From contig JADNYJ010000062.1 in NCBI GenBank assembly GCA_015501075.1, forward strand, positions 62,001-126,000: DNA of 64,000 nucleotides, given 5' to 3'. Source of the DNA: Gymnopilus junonius. Its lineage: Eukaryota; Basidiomycota; Agaricomycetes; Agaricales; Galerinaceae. The notes under the pieces are model-generated. The model searched no databases and was not told where the DNA came from. It worked only from the letters and a program-made list of their open reading frames with translations. Position 1 is the stretch's first letter, and every line of letters begins with the position of its first letter. Positions 38,896-52,834 of the stretch are shown here, one piece after another. The position numbers were made by a program, and so were the translations under genes.

Positions 38896-39418
38896 TCTTG
38901 TAATGACATAGTAAGATGAACAGTGGATCCGGATATTCTTGATACCCTTAGACTTACATAAAAGCTTGTCGCTATCTGACTCCTGCACCCTCCCTTGCAT
39001 ATATGGTAGATTTATTTTCCATCTATACATCAATGTCCTTAGCATGGTCTTTTTTCAACGCAATATAAAGCTGAGAATATAAAATTATATGCGACATTTT
39101 CTTAAGCTGAGGGAAGGATTCCTTTACCTAGCTTTATGTCGCAGGAAAAATCACCCGCTTCCGTATATAGCAATAATTACTGTAATAGGTGACAACTCTC
39201 AAGTTATGCGAGGGGGAGGAAATTTAGTGATGGACAGCTCTAAAACTCCGAGAACGTGGCCTGTTCGTGTCCGAGAAAACTGCCGGGTCCCAGATAACAT
39301 TTACATTGATTGTCTGTATATACATTACAGATGTAGCTCTTCCAAAGCTAACATTAGAGGGGCAACCCATGTCGTCCACTACTGTTAAATTTCCTTGAGC
39401 AGAGAATGACATGAAAGA
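38896..39418. other. Convergent 3' flanks, ABC gene and helicase gene
   Basis: About 520 bp, AT-rich from 38940 to 39190. Only short frames are present and no RNA gene was recognised. Confidence 0.5.
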
Positions 39419-42400
39419 TCATATGGGAACCCAAGAAAGAGACTGCATCGTCGATCTGCCCATGTCAGAGGCTTGGGCCCTGTCCCCATGTGCTGACTTC
39501 CGTGCCGTTGTTGGACTATTCTGAGGCGATTTGCTGGGTAGCACCGGAGTCCAAGGCAGAGACTGAACTACGGTGGGCACAGATTCTTTTTGAACTGTTG
39601 CAAGCATAGGGGGTCCCGAGATCTTTTCTTTGCTTATACGGCCATGCAAGACCACCTCGACAATCTTGTCATCGAAGGCCTTGCCTTCCATGCCATTCGA
39701 AGCAAGGGAACGATCGTCTGTGTCGTTTTCATCGTGGTCGAGTCTGAATACGGGCTTTGCCTTAGATTTGGGTGCTTGCTTGATTGCAATAATGCCCTTT
39801 AATCCGATCGCCATATCTTCTGCCACATCGCGAGCCACAGTAGGAACCTTCTCGCGGAGAAAACTGTCCACTTCCAGTACTCGCCTTTTGAGCTCCTCAA
39901 CATCTCTCCTACGGTGTATGTCGGAAAGTGGGTTGAGCGTCCTCTGAATTTTCTGAATCCCGTCGATGATTTTTCTGGAAAGCATACGAGAGATGGAAAT
40001 CAGTATGCAGGAAACCCCAGAGATGACGTAACCCACTTTTGTTCCGTCAGTCGTTTATTGACGTCCTCCAAATCCTGATGTGTTGCAGATGTGAAGCGCT
40101 TCTTATTGCGCTTCTTTGCCTCAAGTGCCCAGGTGCGGGCAGCATTCAAGCACACTAATACGTGAGGAAGAGGCCCTAAGAACAGCATCCGGTAGAAATT
40201 ACCGTTAGGCCATTCAATCCTGAACGATTCTTGCAAGCAAGCTTCAAAGCAGCTTTGCCTTGAAGCATCCAGTATGTTCTTCGGGATTTTGCGCCTAAGT
40301 CTCATTACCTTGCGGTAGAGAGTTTGGATTCTGATGGCAGCCTGTATTTGTTCTTGCGAAGGCTCAACGTGTTCCTCCGGGAGAGCAGCTACAGCAATGG
40401 ATTCGGCAGAATGCGCTGTGTTTATTATTTCTGTATCATCCACCTCTGGTTCTTCGATGTCTTGTTCGGCTTCTATATCGTCATCGGCAGGGGTTTCTGC
40501 TATGCGAGGTCTCGGGACGAATTCAGGGGCATCTGCGCGGAGGTTCGAGACTATTGCAGGGCGCGGGTTATCTAACAGTCGCGAAATATCGGCAATGGTT
40601 TTATAGACGATCCTTCGGATCCCTTTCGGTGGCGATCTAGAAGTCGAAACCTTGCTTTCATGATAAAGTTGAATCATCTCATCTAAAGATGACTCGTTTA
40701 CGGATGTTTGGACAAGACGAGCGATTGTACTCCAATCACGGGCGTAGGCAAAGCTGAAATTTGAAGGACGGATAAGATCATTGTTCCGGGGACTCAAAAT
40801 ATCAAAGCTTACTCTTTATACAAGTTGTTGGGCCTGAAACCTGTTTTGAGCGACCTCATAGTTTTCACTATTTCTGAGCGGAGTAATTTATTGTTCACAT
40901 TGTAGCCCACTACAGGGAAGGCAACCAGCACGACTTGTTAGTCCAAGTCATTGAAATCGGGTGATAAGTTAAAGGACGTACGAAGGCAGATCGATCGACA
41001 TCTAGATACAGTTTATCAACCACAGGCGGTATTCATGAGGTTTTCACAAGCAACTTACAATCGTGCAATGTAAATATTGCGATAAGCACCAAGATTATAA
41101 AGATCCGATTTCTCTGCTAAAACTACTAAATGGCCTGCAAAACACTTAGCACAATATCTTGAATAGCTGCGAGCATTTCTTACCGATCTCGTTTTTTCCC
41201 ATATACATCGAATCAATTAGTTGTCGCAATACTGTCACGAGGATGTCCAGAGTTGGGTTAAAATCCTTTTCATTTGCCTTGGGGTCCAAATTGACCCTAT
41301 GCAAAAGATTTTTTAACCAACTCAGCGGAAGAGTGACGTTATGCAAGGCCAACTTATTTCGGATAAGTATAATAGACCCGCAAAGATAGTCGATCAATTC
41401 GCATAGTGCGATGGCGTCTAGAGTGAGCATATTGTCGAGTAAATGTCTAATCGTGCAGTAAGCTTCGTATATTCGGGTGCAAATGAGATTTGACGCACTT
41501 TACAAAGAGAACACCTCGACAAATGGTGTCATAGCTTACTGAAGATAAAGTGCTGACGAGTTCAGGAAGGATATATATTGCCTGATCACCGGCTTTGCGA
41601 TGGAACTTGGGATCCGCAAAGATGCTGTTCATTAAACGAGACTGATTTAGGAATCGTGTGGCATTCGTTTTATCAAGATAGAAGGATAGCTTGATGATTT
41701 GATAGAACGTAGTGAGAAGCGCAGGATCAGAATAATGATTGTGGCTTTGGTAGTACAAGACATCAAAACACCACTGCCTGAGGGCTGAAAAAGCTTTTCG
41801 AGCCTCCGGTATACGAGCGACGTCAAAGTTGGTTATGCCTCCTAGAAGGTACGTTATGGGATACAGGATCTCGTAAAGACGACTGATCCAAAACCTGTAT
41901 ACAGAAAATACGGTCACTTAAAATGGACATAGACGCTAGGAATGTGTCCGAGATACCTGACATGTTTGAGCCTATCACCCTTACGCAAAGGAGGGGCGGC
42001 TAGAACTTGAATAACAAGTATCTGTTGCAAATGGACTTTGATATGCAAGTTATACCATTCGTGGGTCAATTCTGCAGCAGATACATGCTGTCGTGGGCAT
42101 TCACGTCTATAACAATGAGATGTGATAGTGTGTAACGGGCAAGGATAAAAGGCTGCAGCGTCTTGAACGCAGGCATTTGCCTCTACCAAGATCCGACTGT
42201 TGAGTCGCTCCACAAGGCTTTCTCTAAATCTATGCGATAGTTCCCATTCGGATATGTAGATGCCTTGGTCATTTGAACCAGCCAGAATGGCTCGAGACTC
42301 GATGACCCTGGCGTGCAAGAACGTTCCGAAAGGGAGGAAAAACACGTTATCCGAAGAAGGAACAATACCGAATAAACGTTGAATACGGGGATTGATGCTA

Positions 42401-45400
42401 GGGTTTGGGATGCTTGCAAGCTGCTGTAGCATGATACAATACTGAAGAAAATCCTCCAACAGTTCAGAAATATCTGCAGAGGACATATTACGGATATTTG
42501 GCCAAGATTGGAAGAAGTGGTCAAAACATAAAACGGCGGATGTTAAATGATTGTCGGAGGCAAATTTCCTTCCTAAAACACGAAGATTTTTTGAGTCTCC
42601 TGTATCGATGAAATGGAACATGGATAACTGAGGCGCCAATGAAGATTAGAGTTAGAAGACAAGAAAAACTATAGCTTACTTCGTCAGCTACAACTGAATC
42701 CAACATGCTTGATTGCCTGACTTTAGAAGCGAGTGCCAGTAGTTGCGGCACACCATCGATCTGGTCCAGACCTTTCATACTGAAGGACACTTTTTCCCAG
42801 AGACCATGCAAAATGCAGTCATTCGCACGACGGACAGAATCCAAGTTATCTTGATCTATTAGAAGCAAACGTATTGCTTCTAGTGTTCGTCCTTCAAACA
42901 GATGAATATCTGCTGCTTCGTAGAATTTGCCTAATTTCTCCAACAAGGCAGCCCTGGAAACATCCAGATCAAAGTCTTCCAGGTACTCAAGTTGCTCTTC
43001 CACGGAAGTGAAGAGTTGACTGGCTTTTCTGTTTTCGAGGTTCAAAGATCAAACTTAGAGAGCAGGATATAAAGTCTAAAACGTACTCGAGCTCTCCGCC
43101 TTTAAAGTAAAAAAGTCTTGCAATGTCAATGATGTTTTCCGCCACTTCTGCTTCCACACCTTGCCCATTCTGTGTGACAATTGCGACAGCTTCATCAAAC
43201 CTGGCACACTTCCGGTACAATTTGACGGCGGTGTTATACTCTTCAGCCTGGTTGTATGCATCCGCTGCTTTGAAATCTTCCTCTGCATGCACAAAACATT
43301 CTCCAGCATTTCGAAGATAAACTTTCTTCTCCTTCAAACTTCGAGCTACAACCGAGCACTTGGAAAAGGCTTCTGCCGCGACAATGAAAGCTGCACGACG
43401 GGATGATACTGCTTGTTTAAAACTACTGGCAGGCAGCGATCTTGCTTGTTCTCGAAGATAGTATGTGTGAGAAACCTCAACTTCGCGATTCAGACCTGCA
43501 CGTTCAAAACAATGCATGGCTTGTAGATAGCGCTTATTCTGGAAAAGAGTCCTTCCTGATTTTTCCCATTCTTGGGGAGACGAAGAGACTGCTAGGCGAG
43601 GAACATCAGTTCCAGGGGTACAATTCTGGACTTCATTTCTCGATGTCCAGAATACCTATCAGGCAATCCTCAGCACAGGAGTCACAAAACCCGGTGTAAA
43701 CCTTACCCGCATTGGTTCGCTCTTTGCTGAACAGTCTACTATCCATAAGTTTTTTCTCGCACGAGTAATTGCCACGTATAGAGACTTCAGCTTTAATAAG
43801 GCATAAGTTTGTTGACATGGAAGCGGAGTATAATCCTCGTTCATACCTCACTGCACACGCCAGCGTGTCGAATCTCGTCAAACTGTGGTGCTGCTTGACC
43901 TATCCCATCTAGCAACAGATTCAATACGACGCGCCATTGCGAGAGCTCGACAGTAGAATCCTCGAAAAACTTGTATAAAAGGACCTATTGGAGGGAGTTG
44001 TTCAATTCAAAATATTAAGAAGTCGCATTCACCCACGTCATCAAATTCTAGACCTTTGCTCTCGTAAAGCGTCCTAGCGAAACTCAGAGAAAACAGGGTA
44101 ATATAGTTGGCGGTTGCGCTTACATGATCAACCCGATATCTCCAACTTGTTGACGAAGATCCTCTCGGGCGGCCTCATCGCGGACTAGGATACCTGCTGC
44201 ACCTTGAGTCTGAATGAAGATACAACGCAGAATGAAAAATTACATTGCTGAGCCCCAAATTCGATGGGGCTCCCCCTGTTGGTACAGAAGTAAGCACTCT
44301 ACTTGAAGTTTAAATAAGATTTGACTCACGATTCTCCAAAGAGGAATTGTTCCTATTACCAGGTGAGTGTACAATGGAAAACTAGAGGAGTACGGATAGC
44401 TTACGTATCGAACTGTGTCGCTATCCCACCCGCTGAAGAATACAGGTTTCGATCCATCCACGACACCTTTTTCTTTCGAGAGAATGTCAATGGCATACGG
44501 CCAGAATTCAGTTATCAATTCTATCACGGAATGGGCACATTGCACAATTCCACCGTGAGAACGATAATTGACCGTAAGTTGAAATGTCTGCGGTGGTTCT
44601 TGGGTGGTGACCTGAGGCAAACCTAGGAGAGAACTCTCTCTGCGTCTCTGTACAAAGAATAAGTGGCTCAAAAGCAAACCATCAAGGATAATATACCTCT
44701 AAACGGTATAGGAAAGCCTTTAAGTCGTTGAACCTAAACGAACTACCGACTGATATCGTCTGAGCAGTATCCCCTGCCCAAAATAGTCCATCGGGATTGC
44801 GGACCAAGGACCGTAGAACTGAGAAAGTGGTTGGGAAGGAGTTATGGCCGAAATAATTCACAACTCACGAAGAGCATCTATGAGGAGATTGTCTTGGGCC
44901 TCGTCTACATACCTATGACATAATAAGATTCAAGGTTTAAGGTCATCAAAAGTTGAAAGGAACTCACAGATAATCAATTTTCTGGCCCGGTACGCCCCTG
45001 ATTTTAAAGGCAGCCAAAATGGAATGAGTCCTAAGATCCAGGGGATGTCTACAAACAAGGCTACAACACATTGCACAGCACACACCTGTCCGCTGCATCA
45101 TACTCATTTCGGATCCTTTTCTGTTTAAGATATAGCAAAAAGATGGAGTATATAATGTCACGTCGACTGGCGAAGGCATATTGTGCTCTGTGACTAAGGT
45201 TTTCATAAGCGTTTTTGTCGAGAAAGTGACTTTCGTGATTCAGAGACTCCTCTGAACCTTGAATCACACCTAAAGACCCAGTCAAAGGTCAATTCAGCTT
45301 TGGAAAGAAAGTTCGGTAATACCCATCAATTCGCTATACACAAGGGCGGGATCTTAACCACCATATCAGAATGCAAAAAAAAAAAAAAAGCTGAGCAAGA

Positions 45401-48226
45401 ACGCACCTAGACCCTTCTTGAGGCTCTGGGACAAGTGTGGCCAATAAGAATCCAGAAACGTCTTATAATCGATCAGCTTCATCCCTCCGATTCCTACCAC
45501 ATTTGCATCATCCGATGAACCCATAGGCACAAACCCACTAGCTGAAGCCATAGAGATATCGGCCTCCAAAAGAGATGCCAGCTATTTGTGAGGTAAGTAC
45601 CCGCAACATTGATGAAGAAGTGCTTCTTACACGATCAAACGTGAGGAAAAGTGGAAAGTTTTCATCCCTGAGTTCGCTAAATTTCTGTGGCAGGTCGTTT
45701 CGCCAATTTTGATCATCATCGATATCGATAAGGCCCTCGTCATCCTTTTGTTGTTTCCTCATTTTGATGAGCTGTGCGAGTTCTTCCTTACTCTTTTCTG
45801 CGGTTGCAAGTGAATCTAGTAGCTTGGAGAAATACTCTTCCACTTTGCCAGCGAGAACGCGCGATTGAGTCACAAATATCTGCCTTGGTTTTTGCATAGA
45901 ATCCTTTCGCATCGCATATGCTCTTTCTATTCCCAACATTTTGAACATCATGGTGGTCGTTTTTCTACAAAAGAGGTCAAGCTATTTCCCACTTTCTAGA
46001 CAAATCGTCACACACCCTGTTCCACTACGACCAAGGACGTAACATGATTGAGGGTACTCAACGATTTCCTTTTCTTGAGGGCTGTTATGATGGATTAGGA
46101 GCTTGGCGGAGGGCAGAGATAAGTATAGAGTTGTTCACCTAACATCGAACACATGCGCTACATCGAGATCGGCGATAATACCTGACAGATTGATGAAGCA
46201 AAAAGGAATAAGTACCGCGACCAGTTAACGTACTGTTAAGCAATGCCTAGCGTGATCGAACTTCAGACATTATTCATTTTTTGGAAGGAGAGGATTATTA
46301 GCCCTACCTGTGAGAAAGGCATGAATTTTTCCAATCTAGTAGTGGCGATGAGAAAGGAAAAAGGCAGTATCAACTATCATGCAGGATGACTTACACGAGA
46401 AGTGCATGGATCTAAGCTTAAAATAAGAATTAGAACAGTGAAAGGAACATAGACAATTCACCTCTTCGAGACTCTCGTGTGGAAGTGCCGGGAAGGTCTG
46501 TTCCTTCTCTTCAGTTTCTTCCATCGGCGGAAAGCAAGCAGGGGTGAAGGCACCACCACGGTTGGGCTCGGGACGGTTTCGGAAAATACACCTCTGCTTA
46601 TATTCTTTTCCTTTCCTTCCAAGTTGGTGGCCAACCGAATCCCATAAACGCTGATCAATTTGGGCATGTGTATATACTCCAAAAATCTTAACAACTGAGA
46701 ATGAAGTGATCAGGTTAATGAACTTTCCTTGATGATAAGAAATTATGAATCTACCTTGGCGTTCGACCTAATTACGAAACAGTCAATATACTAGCGCAGA
46801 ACAGTAAATGAAAGTGCGCACATCAGCATTGTATTCAGGAATACAGTCGATTTGATACTAGGAGGTTGTAGAAATAAGGTGTGGTATAAAAGCACAGTAG
46901 TGGCGTAAATTGCTTACAATCAATCGGGAATCCCTTGTCATTTTGGCCTCGTAAATAGGAATGTCGGTCTGATGTCCATTGAGCCTTTTTTGATTATCAT
47001 CTGAAAAGTGACCCTTTGAAAGCTCCCTGTCGGACGTAAGATTTGTAGATAGAAGGCACAGGAAATAAGGAACTTACTTAATCTTTTTAATGACTATCTT
47101 AAAAAACTTGGCGTCCTTCCTACGAGCTTCTCGCAAGTCACGGTCAGCCCGAGTCGATATCAAGATCCGCCATTCTCCAAAACCCTCCGCACTATCGAAA
47201 TATAGTGCACTGGTACGTTTACATCATCAGACAGACATCTGAAATTAGTTTAGATTGAACGTACGCTTTCATTGGCTGCACCATAGGAAATGCGGGAGGC
47301 ATAGTGGTAGTTGAAGATTTTGCTTCCTGTATTTCAATGGGGCTTTCGGGACTTAAACTCTCGACTTGATGATTTGATATTTCACGAAGGAGATATGTTT
47401 GTCGAATGGAGCCTTCAACCTTTGGATCTTGCAAAAGTTCGATATAAGTCTACCGAATAGATCAGTTGCCGAACATCCCTGGTAGAAAAAGATGAAGAAA
47501 ACCTTTAAAATATCCCTCTGTACATCCAAAACAGATCGAATTTCATGATTGACATCATTAAAATCAACGCTAAAGTCTGAGGCGTCAATTCCGTAAACCT
47601 CGAAAGCCCTGTTCATTTTTGCGTCAAAGCGGGGTTTTGGACCGCTTCTTGCACCTTTACGCTGCCGCTGCGTCCTTTTAACCTTTACGAAAGAGGGCAG
47701 GATGTCTTCATCTAAATTTTCTGGATCACGTTGAGAGCAGCTACGACTAATCTGAGTTAGTGCTTCGATCGCCAGGGGGCCATATTCAACGAGCGACCGA
47801 AAAGAGTTAAGTTGAATGACAACTTCCCGATCAAAGGCATATGAAAAAAGAAGAGATATTGAAAGCCTATCCAGGATCAAGGCGTGAAGAGAAACAGGGA
47901 ACTTTTCGTGGTTGCTAGGAAAGTGATCTTCCAACCATCTTGTTAACGTCTTGCCGCATTCCATGCCTAGACAGGTGGTCAGGCTAAGATGGCATACACA
48001 TAATTGTGAGTTACATACTAGCAAGGACGAGCTCCATGGCTGGTCGAGTGATAGACGGGGGAGGCAAAAGCAGGCTTCTGATGAGGCATTCGTAATGGCT
48101 CTCGGACAAGCCATTGGTTAATTGTAGAAGCGCCTCTTTGAGTTTTTCTTCAGAACTCAAATTCTTATATTCTAGGCATTGGACGAGCGACACGACGTCG
48201 CAGGCCCCGGTTGAGCAGGAGGACAT
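39419..48226 (-). CDS. Giant UvrD-type superfamily 1 helicase with TPR-like repeats and IQ motif (TRANK1-like)
   Basis: A gene of nearly 9 kb with many short introns, probably more than 2000 residues. The order on the minus strand is: helical N-terminus from MSSCSTGACD (48226); a compact domain near 47190-46650 with REARRKDAKFFKIVIKKIK, DIPIYEAKMTRDSRLIYQID and VVKIFGVYTHAQI; the helicase with Walker A GRSGTGKTTTM (about 46030-45950), YVDEAQDN (about 44905), LTVNYRSH (about 44590), YESKGLEFDDVLLY (about 44050) and LYVAITRARKNLWI (about 43780). Then follows a long alpha-helical region with TPR-like AGECFVHAEEDFKAADAYNQ near 43300, and an IQ motif AAIRIQTLYRKVMRLRRK near 40310. The architecture resembles TRANK1-like proteins expanded in agaricomycetes; substrate and cell role are unknown. 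I did not check the phase of every exon. Confidence 0.85.
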
Positions 48227-48564
48227 ATTGATTTTTAGCGCTGCTATGGGCAGAGTATGTGTGGGTCAGATGAGAGGAACGATCTTTGAACGAGGTCAGA
48301 TGAGAGGAACGAGGTTTCAACGAGGTAAGATTGGAAGAGAAGCAAGAATTGGTAGATTCGATCGAATTCAGTGGCATGTATATAAAGACGAAAGGCTTGC
48401 GAATAGGCGCCTGGCCCGCTGCAAAAAACGCCCTCCAAATTGACCCTGAGTTGAACCGAACCGCACGACCCGTCACAAGTGCATGAATTTGTGACGTCCA
48501 TAAATAGATCTCCGAAATTCAAATTCTTGTTTCGACCTCTATGTAAGCCGTTGAGCAGTCGAGA
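48227..48564. promoter_or_regulatory. Divergent promoter, helicase and MIP1, with a 30-bp direct repeat
   Basis: 338 bp between start codons. Two tandem copies of a 30-bp unit starting GTCAGATGAGAGGAACGA lie at 48265-48294 and 48295-48324, differing at a few positions, with a decayed third start (GTAAGATTGG) after them. Confidence 0.6.
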
Positions 48565-51500
48565 ATGATCAGTCTTTTCTTAGGGCTGGTCAGGCCAGCT
48601 CACCGCTCGGCGTATTCCTTATATAATTGTCCTCAAATCTCTTCCATGTTAACCCAGAAATCCTCAAGGCGAAGTGTCCACAGCATAGCGGAGGACAGTT
48701 TTCAAGCTGGTTCAGAAATGTTATCGCAAAGGCATGGTGAGTACATGTAACTTCAGACTCAAGCCTAAAACATGAATTTATGTTGGCCAGTGAAGCGCAA
48801 TGAAGTAGGCGTCCAATTACTATCACGCAAGCTCCATGCACAAGTTTTCAAAGGTGTTTCTTTTCCGGCTCCCCCACGGTCATACGTTCAAATATCTCGA
48901 GAGCATCTGGAAATGCATGGGCTGGACCCCACTCAGACTTCTGTGCTCCCCGATACCAATTTTCAACTTCCTCCCCTGCAAGGAGTCGACCTCTCAGAAC
49001 ATTTCCACCGTATTGGTGCACGCGCAGCCCAACCTTGGCTTTCAATTTCGAAGTCATTCGCATCCAGTAGATTACCTCCAAAACCAGACCATTGGCACAT
49101 TCAAAGTGGCTGGACAAAATACTATCACATGCTCGATGGATCAAGCTACGCCGAACACGTAGAAACTCCAGTCCATGACGGAAAGCCTGAGACCATGCTC
49201 ACGTTCGACGTAGAAACCATGCCCAATTACCACCCGTATGCCATCATGGCCTGTGCTGCTTCACCCAACGGATGGTATGCTTGGATATCTCCCTGGCTAC
49301 TTGGAGAGTCTGAAGATCCTGAGCAGTTGATACCGCTAAGTAACTCTCAAGTGCCTAAAGTTATCGTTGGTCATAATGTTGCGTATGATCGTATCCGGAT
49401 TCTGGACGAGTATAATCTGGTACAGACCGCAAATCGTTTTATCGATACCCTGTCTCTCCATGTGGCCGCCCACGGTATATCATCTCATCAGCGTCCTGCT
49501 TGGATGAAGTACCGTAAAAGCAAGCAAACTGAAAAGGAGCAAAGAGAGGAAGCGGTAGAGGCTGTGATAGGGTTAATAAAGACAGTAGAAGAGCGCCACC
49601 AACAAGAAAGCGATGCCAACAAGCAAGAAGAACTCCGTCGACTATTGCAAGATATGGAAGATAGTCTCCTCCTTCTCCAAACACAGGTCTCTCCTGGAGG
49701 GGATGCAGATTTATCTGACGATGACATCGAATCGAAGAGATGGGAAGACATAACCTCCGCTAACTCCCTTGCAGATGTGGCCAAGCTTCACTGCGGGATC
49801 GAAATGGATAAGGAAATACGAAACGACTTGATGACAGCGGAGCCTGCGTATATTCGAGAAAATCTCTCAGATTATCTTGATTACTGCGCTACCGATGTAC
49901 ATGTAACACATGAGGTTTTCTCTGTTACACTTCCGGCATTTCTCGCTGCATGTCCACACCCAGTGTCCTTCGCAGGGATCCTGACAATGGGGTCCTCCTT
50001 TCTGACTGTGGATGAGAGTTGGGAAAAGTACATCCAGAGCGCTGAGACAGTTTGCAATGACATGGAGGAAAAGGTTCAAGCTAAACTTAAAAAACTTGCA
50101 GAAGACGCAAAAAATCTGATGGACGTCAACAAGTGGAAGACGGATCCTTGGCTAAGTCAATTAGATTGGACACCCAAAGTTGCTGGAAAGTCTCGAGGTG
50201 TAATACTCCCTGAGGAGGTACGTTTCCAGTGTTTTGCTTCTTTTTTCCTTGTACCCACTTTCTGAATGAATTACTTTGACTTGTAGAATGCTGCTGCATT
50301 GACCGACCTAGCAACAGATACACCTCAGGCTGAGTCGACGATGCCGACCTGGTATTTGCGGGTCATTTCTGATCTGAGTTCTAGCATGAAAACAGACAAC
50401 ATTATCCCGCTCTTGCTCAAACTGTCCTTTGAAGGTTTTCCTTTACGTTATGATAGAACGGAGGGTTGGCATTATATTGTCAATAACAATTTGGTCCCTC
50501 TTTCTATACGGAAGGGTTCAAAGACAAGACTCATTCTATCAAAAGCTACCATAAAGCTTTTCGAAACAGGACAATTGAGTTCCGTGGACCATGATCTTGC
50601 CTTGGCTGTTTGCAATGGCAGTGATGACACAAATTTGCATAAACAATCTCTGGTCTTGCCGATGCAGCCCTCGAGCTATCCGTTGCTGACCGCGAAACTG
50701 ATCCTTGGCTATGCCAGCTCGATTGGACACCTATTATACCAGAATATTCTTCTGATGGCAATATTCTGACTCCATCCAAAAAATCACGACCTAAAAAGAT
50801 CAAGCCTGTTAAACCTCCCCCTGTATACTGGCCAAAATGGTATTGGGAAGCAACAAAGCCAAAAAAGGGTATGCCTCCTGGAACGCTCGAAGTTACTGTC
50901 CGGAGTCGGATTGCACCTATACTTCTACGACTCTCGTGGTCAGGTTTTCCTTTGGTTTACTCCCGCGAACATGGCTGGACATTCCGTGTGCCTGCCGACT
51001 CGAAATTCAAAACACGTTGGAAGCCCGTCTCCTTCTACGACCCAGCCGACAACGCTCTTTCCGAGGCTGTGCTGAGTGGAGGTTATATATTTTACAAAGT
51101 TCCTCACAAAGACGGAGAGAAGGCGAACGTGGCAAACCCTCTTGGGAAGTCATTTGTGAAATATGCCCAAAATGGGACACTCAAAAGTCCTGGCGACGAG
51201 GCCAAAGAGGCGCTCGATATGAATTCCCTATGCAGTTATTGGATCAGTGCCCGTGATAGGATATGTAATCAACTTGTAACCTGGCAGACTCCACAGCGAA
51301 CACTGGGTTTTTCCTCGGCGGACACGAATAAGAAGTACGGTATAATACTTCCTCAGATGATAACAATGGGCACCGTTACACGCAGAGCCATCGAGAAAAC
51401 CTGGCTAACTGCTAGTAATGCAAAGAAAAATCGAGTCGGATCCGAACTCAAGGCCATGGTACGTGCTCCCAAAGGTTTTGCCATTGTCGGAGCAGATGTC

Positions 51501-52670
51501 GACAGCGAAGAATTGTGGATTTCGAGTTGCATGGGTGATGCACAGTTTGGTTTGCATGGAGCGTCTGCAATTGGATGGATGACCCTGGAAGGTACCAAGG
51601 CAGCAGGCACAGATTTACATTCCAAAACTGCCAGTATTTTGGGTATATCGCGCGACCAAGCGAAGGTTTTTAATTATTCTCGCATTTACGGAGCTGGTAT
51701 GCGCCACGCAGTACTACTCTTGCTCCAGTCAAACCCGGCAATGTTGCCCGACCAAGCTCAGAAGTTGGCAGAAAATCTGTATGCGTCGACCAAAGGTAAG
51801 AATACTCATCGTACTGACATCTTCGATCGCAAGTTTTGGTTTGGTGGTACGGAAAGTTACCTTTTCAACAAGCTGGAAGAAATTGCACTGTCTGACAAAC
51901 CACAGACGCCTGCCCTTGGATGCGGTGTTACGTATGCTCTTTCCAAAGAATATTTACCGGAAGGATTTGGATCGGACTATATGCCATCAAGAATTAACTG
52001 GGTTGTGCAGTCATCCGGTGTTGACTACCTCCATCTTCTTATAGTATCCATGGACCATCTCATCGCGAAATACGATATAAATGCTCGGTACCTCATATCC
52101 GTTCATGATGAACTGAGGTATCTCGTTGCCGAAGATGACAAGTATCGCGCTGCACTCGCCCTTCAGATCGCCAATTTATGGACTCGCAGTATGTTCGCCT
52201 ATAAACTAGGTATGGATGACTTGCCACAAGGCGTGGCTTTCTTCTCTGCAGTCGACATCGACCACGTACTTCGTAAAGAAGTTGATATGCCTTGCGTCAC
52301 ACCTTCACAACCCAATCCAATCCCGCCGGGTGAAAGCTTGGACATTCTCAAAGTTTTAAGCAAGACCAACGGAGGGTCTCTCCAGAAGAATGGCCTTCCA
52401 TTGTCCAAAGAACATGAGCCTTACGAGGGGAGCCTTGAAGGTTACATCGAACCCAATTGCTTGTCTCATCGCGCCACCAGCGCCGCGTTTCTGAAAGCCC
52501 AAGCCACTACCGACTTCGGAGAAGTCAAGGGGCTCGCTCAGCAGGCCACGGGGAAACGATTCGTTGGCAGCAACAAGAAGAACCCCCAAATTCCACGCAA
52601 AAAGCGTCCCCTGGGGAATGGAGAAGGTTTCGACTGGGCCGAACACGCTGAACGTCTTCTTAGAACATAG
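48565..52670 (+). CDS. MIP1: Mitochondrial DNA polymerase gamma
   Basis: This replicates and proofreads mitochondrial DNA. Exons 48565-48736, 48791-50217, 50287-50620 and 50668-52670 give 1311 residues in frame. MISLFLGLVRPAHRSAYS is a likely presequence. The 3'-5' exonuclease shows LTFDVETMP, VGHNVAYDR and YCATDVHVTHEVF. The polymerase shows GADVDSEELWISS (motif A), KVFNYSRIYGAG (motif B) and SVHDELRYLVAEDD (motif C), with FYKVPHKDGEKANVANPLG before them. Between exonuclease and polymerase a module of roughly 100 residues occurs twice: DPWLSQLDWTP to GFPLRYDRTEGWHYIV, then DPWLCQLDWTP to GFPLVYSREHGWTFRV. Exon 3 ends at a GTGATG donor that restores frame; this junction is inferred. The gene lies head to head with the helicase. 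Confidence 0.95.
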
Positions 52671-52834
52671 AACATTGTCTAATGATTTACTGCGGAAGGA
52701 CTAGTTTTGTTGTAATTTATTCCATTCTTCTCAACCCTGTAGTTATAGTTCACACAGACTCACGTACATATTCGTAATGCAGTAATGTCATCCTATGCTT
52801 TGACTGTGACTCGTTATCGACATATTGTAACAGA
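52671..52834. terminator. Shared convergent 3' region, MIP1 and SRP68
   Basis: 164 bp separate the two stop codons. AT-rich words such as TTGTAATTTATT on the plus strand could guide 3'-end formation. The transcripts probably overlap. Confidence 0.4.
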
